Part shown: in pieces, positions 55,520 through 64,000 of the stretch | How positions within the stretch are numbered: position 1 is the stretch's first letter | How the letters are laid out: each line of letters starts with the position of its first letter | DNA from: Gnetum montanum | Taxonomy: Eukaryota; Streptophyta; Gnetopsida; Gnetales; Gnetaceae | DNA: 64,000 nt | Direction: 5' to 3' | Assembly (NCBI GenBank): GCA_015680685.1 | Contig: MNCI01018161.1 | Span: 114,342-178,341 of the forward strand | The notes under the pieces: generated by a model | Database searches by the model: none | Told to the model about the DNA's origin: nothing | The model's input: only the letters and a program-made list of their open reading frames with translations | Translations under genes and position numbers: made by a program

Positions 55520-56316
55520 CCTAGATAAAATGAAAAAATAATGTCAAAATGATATAAAATACTCTAGCCACTATGCATGGATCAGCCAAAACATGTTATT
55601 CCATGGTTAAAAAGGTGTAAACAAGGTCAACCAAGGCTATAAATAGTAAGTAAAGATAAATAAGATGGAACAAAAGGCTAAATAAGGTCAAATAAAGGTT
55701 GAACAATGGGAACACTTCATGGAATGGAGTCAAGTAATGTTCCATTGATAAAAAATGAAGCTAAATGACATCACAAGGCCAAAGAATGAAGGTTAACAAT
55801 GCATACCAAGGTCAAAATAAGTCAAAACACAATGAAAAAAGGCTAAACCAATTCAAGGTAGGAAAAATAAGGTAAAACATGATCAGTATTGATTAATCAG
55901 AATTAGATTTTGCTAGTTTTAGGCCTTAGCAAGTCATGTTGCCAATTTAAGACCTTGGTGAACCATGGTCTTTCTAGTTTTAGGCCTTAGCAAGTCACAA
56001 TGTTGGTTACATGGTGTCAAATGATGGTGAAGGATGGTAAACCCAATTACCTAACACAAATTAGAGGTTAAACAAGATCAATAAAGGTTACAAGAAAGAG
56101 AGAATAAGGAAAACATGGTGAAACTGGAACTAGGGAGAAGTTGAATGAGGTCAACTAATGATCTTTAAAAGTCAACCATGCATTACAATATCAAAACAAG
56201 TTGAAACACCATTAAACAAGGTTAAATCAATCAAGGTGGAAAATATGTGGTAGAAGAAGCTTACTATTTGTCAAACATGGCTAAACTTTACAAATTTTAG
56301 GCTTTAGCATGCAATG
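55520..56316 (+). repeat. A5 purine-rich repeats with four hairpin-family units
   Basis: Hairpin-family units lie at 55912-55937 (CTAGTTTTAGGCCTTAGCAA), 55943-55968 (AATTTAAGACCTTGGTGAAC), 55973-55998 and 56290-56316, on the plus strand, opposite to the element and parallel to the gene downstream. Between them are AAGGTCAAA-like words as in A4. Confidence 0.75.
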
Positions 56317-56399
56317 GTAAAGGTATAAAAGGTTAATATGTAATTTTGAATAGATAATGAGGTCCTTTCATGGATTCTTGAAGGCAAAAATGGCATCTT

Positions 56400-58550
56400 T
56401 TGTTGTCACTATGCTAGGCTCTTCTAGTAACTACACTAGCTTGCATATTCAAACCAAGCCCGAATGTAGTTGGTGGTAGTAGATGGTTTTCTAGGTTTGT
56501 TGTGGCCAATTTTGAATTTTTGATGGTTAATATGACCAATGTAGTAGATTGGGATTGAAGATTCATGCATTTTTACTTCATTTTTATCCTTCGAAAGCTT
56601 GGAATGGTGTCAAAACTATTGACTACATTGAGATTACGTGGGCCAACATAGTCTAGGCCTACTAGAGCATAGATGCATGTGAGAAATGTATTTATGAAGT
56701 TTCCGAGTTGCTATTGGTGTTCCATCAGCTTCCTAGGGTAGCAAAAAGTTTTTGAAGGTCTAAATAGAACATTTAAAAGTTGCAAAAAAATATTGAAAGT
56801 GAATTTTTAGCATCTACAACTCATGACTATACTAGCTAGCATAGTTGAGAGTTGCTCTAGTGTAGATGGATAAAAATATGAGGTTTTTATGGTTGATCAT
56901 GGTTAACCTATAGCTAGCTCTAGGATTTCAAGGTTCTAGTCTTCTAAAATCAAGTTTTTGGCCATTTTGAGTGCTGTTATGCTAGATAAACCACCTTGGA
57001 CTTGGGACTATGTTGATAACCATAATCCCAAGCCTACATCAAGGTACTCACATGGAATCTAGCATTCCCACGATTGAAACAAGATTATCATTGGGAAATG
57101 GTGAGAAATGCTCTAGCCATCTTAAGTTAAATTTTAGGCCATTTGGAATGACAAGATACTAATTACATCAATTCCCAATCATGACTATGCTCGAACTATA
57201 GTGGCTAGTGTATTCATGATCTATTCCAACCTAGTAATGTATGGCATCTAGTTTTTCATGATTTTATATAGTTAAGTAACCATGTTCTTGGCTTTCTAGG
57301 GTTACTAATGTCTCTAGATAGGGTTTTGGCTTAGGATGGTTGATTTTGGATGTTGTTTAGGCATTGAAATGAAGATTTTCCATTTGGACTACACTAGCCA
57401 ATGTAGTTGAGCCTAGCTTAAGCATAGATGGGATAAATTTGACATTTCTAGGATCACAACAAAGTGTATTTGAAAATGGGTAGGTCCAAATGAGGTTCTA
57501 GATTTCCAAGTTATATTTTGGGCTATTTGGAATGCCAAACTACTAGTCAATGCTTCCTAGGATGATGAATACACTAGGACTACACTAGCTAGCATAGTCC
57601 AAGCCTACTTTAGTGTAGTCATAACATAAATTTTGAATTTTGGTAAAATTCCATGATTGATTGACCAAGTGTTTGAGTTTTTTGGATCACTATTATTCAA
57701 AACTAGGGTTTTATGCCTAAGATGGTCAGTTTTGATGGTTGATTTTGTTTTGAACTGATCCTACACCCTTAGACTACATTAGATAGCATAGTCTAGGCAT
57801 CTAGCATAGTTGAGGGGTGTAGGGTGTTTCTTTTTTTTTTTTAGTTTATGATTTTTTGTAGGTTTTAGAGGTCTTCGAGGTCTATTGTAATGTTTGAAGT
57901 TGATAGGATGCACTAGGAAATTATTTAACATGTCCATGATTTAGTCAAGTTTTTTGGAAGTGGAACTACACTAGGACTACACTACCAATATAGTCCCAAG
58001 CTTCCTTATCATAGCCTCAAGGTGAAAATGGAATTTTACTTGCTTTTGTCTGACATTTTTCTAGTACAATGTCACCGGAGGTTCCAAAAGAGTGTTAAGG
58101 TTAAGATATGATAGTTTGGAGGTTGTTACTTACTTTTGGTAATCCATCTTCATCCAACTACACTGGGACTATGCTAGCCAGCATGGTCAAGGTCATCCCT
58201 AGTGTAGTCCAAAATGAAAGTAGATTTTAGGTAGGTTTTATTTGGTTATTTTTCAATTTTATGCTTACTAAGAATTCTCAAAAGGTATGGTCTGCAAGGT
58301 GTCATTTCAATTACTAATTTTAGCTTTTGGTATCCAGTTGCCATCCATCTATTTTAGGACTACATTATTCAATTTAGATGGGTTCATCCCTAATTTAGTC
58401 ATAAGTTTTGAGTGGAATTTGACTTATTTTGGATCAACTATTTCCTATTTTTAGGCTACTAGAGGTCCTAGGGTGAAAATCCAAGTGTTTTAGAATTTTA
58501 ATTGGCTTGTTACATAGGTGCCTAGTGGGGTCCATATTAACATTGAGTCT
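56400..58550 (+). repeat. A5 spacer: degenerate tandem array, period about 192 bp
   Basis: GGACTACACTAGC-like words lie at 56431, 56621, 56825, 57005, 57193, 57387, 57578, 57771, 57974, 58166 and 58357 (spacing 180 to 204, mostly 188 to 194). Units include AGCATAGTCCAAGCCTAC and CTAGCATAGTTG. The array ends about 330 bases before the first exon of the opposite-strand gene. Confidence 0.85.
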
Positions 58551-60674
58551 TTTCATTAATTGATTTTCCAATCATCCAGCATAGTTCCACTTTTTAGTTT
58601 TTATCATTAAGGTTAGTTAAACTTGGATGGAAATTTTGGGAAAACCAAGGTTTCAAAGGTGAGCGCATAAGTTTGGAAGTGTTTTCCAAATTATAATTTT
58701 TCATAAATCATAGTCTAATCACTTTCAAGGTTCCATGCATATCACTAGAGCTCTAAACCTATTTTAGCCTCTACTTACATCATCCTTAGTGTAGTCCTTC
58801 CATTCTACACCAAGAGGCCAATGTAGTTATCAAAGGTCTACCAGAAACTCAAGGATTTTAGTGGTTTTTGGCATTATTCATCATCATGTCTAAAAGGAAG
58901 GATTCAAATAGCAGGAATCCATTCCTAGAGGAGCTAGATGTAGCTACAAAAGGTCTCTACCACTTACCATAGCTAGTGATTATTGAAAGCTCCACTACCA
59001 TGACTCCCAGGTACACAAATACTAACCATTTTATGCTATGTGGAATTTTTCATTGATTGGAATTAAATTTTGTAAAATTACTATGTTATATATAGTCTAT
59101 GTTTATGGGTTTTTTGTGTTTCTTTGGTTGTGGGATTAATGTATGTCAAATTAAAAATTTTGTTTCAGATGTATCTATGTGTTTTTGGTGATTTTGGGCA
59201 AAAAAAGGAACACTAATTTTCGATTTTTTTGTGTCCAAATGGTTTATAAATTTTAGTTTTTATGATATAGTACTATGTTTAATAGTCAAATTAATTTTTG
59301 AACCACTATATTCTAACTTACAGTGAATTTTCTATGAATTTTTTCATAAGTGAGTTCAATGTCGATTTTTAGTTTTTGGCCATTTTTCATGGTACTTTGA
59401 TATTTTTTTATGCAAAAAATGATTAAGATTTTTTTTTTCAAATTTTAGATTTGTATTTTTTGGTTCAAAAATTCCAAAAAATATGGAATCCTTGAATTAT
59501 GATATGTGATTAATTTTTGGTGAATTTTTTTGTAAGCATGCATATAGTGGGGTTTTTTTGTTACAGTTTTGTTCATGTTACTTTTGCATTTTTTCTACAA
59601 AAATTACTAGGAATTTTTGTGTTCCATAGCTTCTTTTATTTTATTTTTTAAGGATTTAAATGGCTATGAAATTATCAAATTTGATTACATGGTTGATTTT
59701 TGATGATGTTTTTGCATTGAGCAGTGTAAAGTGAGGTTTTTTGGTTGTCATAGTTTTACCCCTATAAAGATGGGCAGCGTTGGCACCTTCAAAGATTTTT
59801 CCAACCAATGTCCAAGGTTCTTGGGGATGACCTAATGTATTATAGAGTGTTTGGAAGTGGTTTTATAAGTTTTAAAATTTTTTTCATATTTTTTACCGAT
59901 CATCTACTATAACCATTTTCTACAATGTTGGGTTGTTGAGAAATTTTTTTGCTAAATTTTGTTAATGTTTTGGCAGGCTTGTCTTCCAAATTTTTTCCAA
60001 GATTTGAATTTTAGGATAGATGATAAATTATCTTTAATTTTTATGTACATACAATTCCTAGCCTAGAAAAAAGTTTTAGTCCTAATTTATCATTTTCAGG
60101 TGTAAATTATTACATACATTTACTATTTTGGCTATGAAAACTACAAACCTCTCTATCTATATGGGTAGAAATGGTGTTGTTGTATTTTTTATGGTTACTT
60201 TCAAAGAGTTATAAATTTGTTTATATGTAGGGTTTTTTTTTAGTTCTTAACAGTCATTTGAATTTTTAGAAAATTTCGACTAACCTTTCTAAATTTTTTA
60301 CTATGGAAAATTTCATCATCAACTAGGATACCTAATAAAATTTTGCAAAATTCAAATTGGGATTTTATACTATTTTAGTATATACAAGGTATTTTTTATG
60401 TTTTTGATGTTTCTACATAAATATTTCCACAACATTTTTGGTATATGTTATCATGAAAACTACCATTAGTTGTTAGTAGGCTACTCAATTATATATGGGT
60501 TTTAGTTGTTCCTAGTTTTGGTTTTGGTTCTAAGGGTTGAAACTATGTATTTGGTTGTTATGGATTTACATGAAAGCATTCATCTTGAAGTTGTAGTTAT
60601 TTTGATTCTTTAGCACTTTCTTATATGAGGTTATGGTTATTTATGGTTTTAATGCTTGTTGTTGTTTTTGTTAG

Positions 60675-61165
60675 GTGCAATGCCTTTCTCAAATCCATAT
60701 TAGAGGTCATTGAGCTAGTGGGACTACTTTGCTACATCCATGCACCAAGGCATCACATCCCATCTCCACACATGATGTTGAAGCATGGCCTCCTATGGCT
60801 CAAGCCTAGGGAAAAAGAATTCCTAGCCTTCCTATTGCAAAAATATAGTGCAATGATATGGTACACTTATCATCTCACATGGTGATCATCATTTTCAAAA
60901 CATTGTTACCCTAGTCATTTGGCTTGATTGCCAAGTTCCTTGAAGGTGATCCTAAAACATGTGCGTAGGGTGAAGTGCTTGATGGCACTTATACAAGAGC
61001 CATTCATAAGCTATGCAAAATTTGGAAGATGCCTGAGTTCAACTTTTATAATGCCAAAAACACACTACAAGTTGGTCACCAAGCCACACATTGTTTCAAA
61101 CCCCTTCTAGTACTATCTACCATGTGGAAGGATGAGCAGGGCCTTAAGTTTTCTTTTTTTGGCTA
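60675..61165 (+). pseudogene. A5 gene exon 2: FCP1/NIF-like HAD region
   Basis: RCNAFLKSILEVIELVGLLC is followed by APRHHIPSPHMM, LLWLKPREKEFLAFLLQKYS and MIWYTYHL, and, after frame changes, IHKLCKIWKMPEFNFYNAKN with CFKP. Compared with plant FCP1/NIF domains these correspond to the DLNGVL strand (here LVGLL, nucleophile lost), the RPxxxEFLxFLLxxFxxxIWxS segment, the KxLxxIW helix and the SNTLLxDDS loop (NTLQVGH here). The order agrees with A1 exon 2, which supports the call more than either copy alone. Confidence 0.5.
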
Positions 61166-61699
61166 ATTTAATTATTGGTTTTATTAGGCTATCTAGCTTT
61201 AATGGTTTTTTCTTGCTTGAATTAGTACACTTGTAGGTACAAGGTGGATGATAAAAGATTCATAAAAAATGACAAACTCCTACACTTGGCTCAAATAATG
61301 TTGGAGGTATTTGCCAAAAGCTCTATAGTGAGGCTCCCAGTGGTGGAGAAACTTAGAGGTGACTTGGGTAGGTACACCATGCATTATTCCAATGCCTACC
61401 AATGGTTTGTAGCTAATGGAATAGCACATGGTTGGTGGGACAAGTTAAATCTTCCACACATACCCATTGAGGCCCCCATGCAATCCTCTTCTATTAAAAA
61501 AGATAAGAATTATTTGTTTGTTCTTATGACAATGTTTTCATGGTTGTGTAGTCATAGGTTACTCCGGATTTAAGTGTCTAAAAAATTTTATTTGTTATGA
61601 TTGGATATAAATTTGGTTTCAACTAGTTATAATTTTTATATTTTTGGTTTGATGTTACATGCCTAAGACTAAGCTAACTAGCCTCTTGTTGTATTATAG

Positions 61700-62749
61700 G
61701 GGCTAGCACCTCCTCCACCATCACATAGATCATTTTAGAATGCTCTAAGGAAACTCTCATCCTCAAGTACGATGAGGTGAATTTGGTGTAGTAGTGGTTG
61801 GCTAGTGGGATGTCCAAAAACATTCAAGTAAACATCATTAATGTAGGTTTTCTTGATCTCTTCATGGCTCCTAGTCCAATCATCCCTACTCCTGAGATGA
61901 TGAACATCATCAACTCCTTTGACAAAGAAGTGAAGAAGTTCATCACTCAGGTTCATGATATACCTGTCACCGTGTCCATCAATGAATCCACTTTTAGTGA
62001 CCTCTTTGGTATTTCTTGTGAAGGCCTAAAGATTTTTACTAAGACAAGTAAAGGGGTGGAGTATCAAGAGGAGGTGGAAGAGAGCTTGGACACTCATTGC
62101 GGTTACAAGGAGTTATCTCTTAACCAATTCAAGTTTGAAGAGGCTAGAGAGAAATATCCCTTATTTTTCTACTAGGGGTTCCCCAATTTTTTTTCATAGG
62201 GTAATATTATGAGTGTTGAGTAGGCATGGATCATGAAGAAGGTCCTTTTAGAGGATGCTGAATTTAACTAAGTTTCTCACTTGCCTTTCATGCTACATGG
62301 GGAGATCCTTAAACTTTGTGACACAACAAAATGCCACATGCATTATGCATTCTTTATGGCATATCTAATAATGTTTTTAGAGTGTCTAGTGGTGAGTAAG
62401 GATGGAAAATGGATATACTAAGATCCATCCCATATATCCAAGCCATGGGTTAAACATGTTTATCCTACTATGCAGGCTTAGAACCAACCAAAGGACGTTG
62501 GGGAGTTGTTATCTCTTACCACTAAGGGGCTTAGTGGTAGGCATTGTGCTTCCCTTGACACCACAGAGATTGAGCACCATGTTGAGCATGGGATCATTAA
62601 CAAGGCCAAGAAATTGTGGGCTAAAGCTAAATATCCAACTAGAGATAAACTAAATAGGCCCATGGTTGAGGAAGCAGTACCAATGATCAAGCAACTCTCC
62701 AAGAGGATGTTTGTGGTTAGACTTGGCTAAGCATGCGATGTGGTTACAG
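61700..62749 (+). pseudogene. A5 gene exon 4: unidentified domain
   Basis: 61798-62175 is open: NIINVGFLDLFMAPSPIIPT, FDKEVKKFITQVHDIPVTVS, FSDLFGISCEG and SKGVEYQEEVEESLDTHCGY. Later MHYAFFMAYLIMFLECLVVS and SHISKPWVKHVYP. A last block, open at 62506-62730, encodes LDTTEIEHHVEHGIINKAKK. Length matches A1 exon 4. No family recognised with confidence. Confidence 0.55.
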
Positions 62750-64000
62750 GTATGTTTTAGTTTAGTTTATTTTTAAATTATTTTGAATTATTATGTTTTA
62801 TGTTCTAAGGCTATATTATCATTTTTCTTTAAGCAAGATATGCTAAGTTATATTATGTATTACTCTTGTTTTTCTTGTAGGCAAGCAACAAGAGTTGACA
62901 GCCCAAGTAGTAGTAGTCAAGGTGGAGCAATAATTCCTAAAGGAGGAGCTCCTACAATATCATGAGGATGAGAGGTTATCCAATGTTCCATTGGTTGAAT
63001 TTAACACTATATTTGACCCCTCATAGCTAGGTGAATCCCCTATCATCATCCCAAATAGTGCTCTAGGTATGTATGCCTCTTGTTTCATATATTTGATTTC
63101 TTTTCTTTTAGTATAATCTTGATCTTAATCATTTGTTACTTATTAGGCTTTCCTTAGCTCTTGAGCCTCAACCCACCACCTCAACCTCCGCATTTGCATG
63201 AAGCCATGGGTTAACACTCCTGATAAAAGCTAATTCATGTAGGGGATGGCTGAGGATATGATTGATCTATTATAATAGGTTGCTCTTGATATTGGTAAGA
63301 ACTTAGCTTTCTTTTATTCTTAGTTTTTTTCTATTTTATAGTTTCATTTTTTGAAATATTTTTTGTATATTTTTCTTAGCTATTTTGTCACTTCTTATTT
63401 CTTGACATGTGTTCCTCTTGTGTTGTTTTCAACACCTATTCTTAGATGGAATCCTAACCACCCTGCTGAGATTGATGCCCTATCCAACTTGCCATTAGAT
63501 GTAGAAAATTTTCCATGAAAGCTATACTAAAATTCCACTAAATGTGCATTTTCCTAAGCTAGAACTTCATGTAAAGTTTAATGTTCCAATGTGTTCCTAT
63601 GGGAAAGAGTTGTAGCTTTGGAAAAAAAAACAAAAGGCTTGTTAAGGCGAATAGAGATCTCAAGAATTGCAAAGAATTTTTGGAGGCCCAAGTGGCCAAT
63701 AGGAGGTCCTTGTAAACTAAAGACATTGAGTGGGCATGGTACTAGAATGCCATCCATGGCAAGGTTGCCTTGGTTAGAGAGGTTACTTAGCAGAAACTCC
63801 ATATGGACCTATTGGTGCATAAGGCTAGGAAGGGAGAGACTATTGTGCCTGGGTTCTTGAGTGGGGTTGAGCATAAAAAGATCACAAAATAAATATAAGA
63901 CTAAATGTTAAGCCTATCTTATGTAGTTAAATGAGGATTCCACTGTATGATGCAAGTTGGAGCTATTCATGAAAGGGATTTAGGTGGAGGGATTCTTCAA

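Larger units (their letters stand above)
58886..63891 (+). pseudogene. A5 opposite-strand seven-exon gene (second copy)
   Basis: Exons by similarity to A1 and splice sites: 58886-59010, 60675 to about 61165, 61237 to about 61500, 61700-62749, 62881-63066, 63147-63294 and 63446 to about 63891. Splice sites include CCAG|GTACAC, TGTTAG|, ACAG|GTATGT, CTTGTAG|, CTAG|GTATGT, ATTAG|, ATTG|GTAAGA and CTTAG|. Exon 1 starts MSKRKDSNSRNPFLEELD and ends in phase 2, as in A1. Introns are longer than in A1 (intron 1 is 1.66 kb against 0.58 kb), but exon lengths agree. Stops in most exons. It lacks the TATA box seen in A1. The gene is parallel to the hairpin units and opposite to A5 pol. Confidence 0.62.
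49559..64000 (-). mobile_element. A5: family-A element, 3' half plus the opposite-strand gene
   Basis: 3' LTR (49559 to about 51417), integrase (51857-53330), second RNase H (53458-53877), gypsy RNase H and RT (53878-55080), pol N-terminus (to 55500), hairpin repeats (55912-56316), 190-bp-period spacer (56400-58550) and the opposite-strand gene (58886 to about 63891, plus strand). The order equals that of A1. Protease and gag are expected beyond 64000. Confidence 0.75.

Overview
This is plant nuclear DNA, most likely from a gymnosperm or another very large genome. It contains no intact host gene, and I found no tRNA, rRNA or CRISPR array. Almost every kilobase belongs to nested, decayed Ty3/gypsy LTR retrotransposons. 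The gymnosperm call is inference: it rests on old, strongly diverged copies, long LTRs and two retrotransposon lineages with two RNase H domains. All boundaries were set by eye and can be off by several bases.

Layout by position. B0 (1-866, +) is a gag fragment of family B, joined at about 866 to A1. A1 (866 to about 14628, - strand) is a long family-A element. Read on the minus strand from high to low coordinates it has 5' LTR, tRNA-Asn-type primer site, gag, protease, a multi-exon gene on the opposite strand, then RT, RNase H, a second RNase H and the start of integrase. A2 (14629-17500, continued at 31838 to about 32640) is a gag and LTR remnant whose LTR was split by B1. B1 (17501-31832, - strand) is a full-length 14.3-kb family-B element with 3.9-kb LTRs and a GTTAT target-site duplication. 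A3 (about 32640-40752, + strand) carries an LTR, gag and protease. A4 (40753-49558, - strand) carries LTR, integrase, RNase H, RT and a spacer. A5 (49559-64000, - strand) carries LTR, integrase, RNase H, RT, spacer and a second copy of the opposite-strand gene; its gag lies beyond the window.

How the parts relate. Family A is Tat-like (RT, gypsy RNase H, then a second RNase H of the archaeal type). It has an unusual module between protease and RT: a seven-exon gene on the strand opposite to gag-pol (4265-8209 in A1; 58886 to about 63891 in A5). The two gene copies share intron positions and intron phase. Their first two exons resemble an FCP1/NIF-type HAD phosphatase domain. Arrays of short hairpin-forming repeats flank the module in the same orientation as the gene. 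In A4 and A5 an array of about 190-bp degenerate units lies in front of the gene position.

Family B differs. Its archaeal-type RNase H lies between protease and RT, and its LTRs contain fragments of host genes: a BAHD acyltransferase exon, a leucine-rich-repeat segment and an unidentified coiled-coil gene. Two internal single-N positions are flanked by exact 69-bp and 46-bp duplications and are probably assembly joins.
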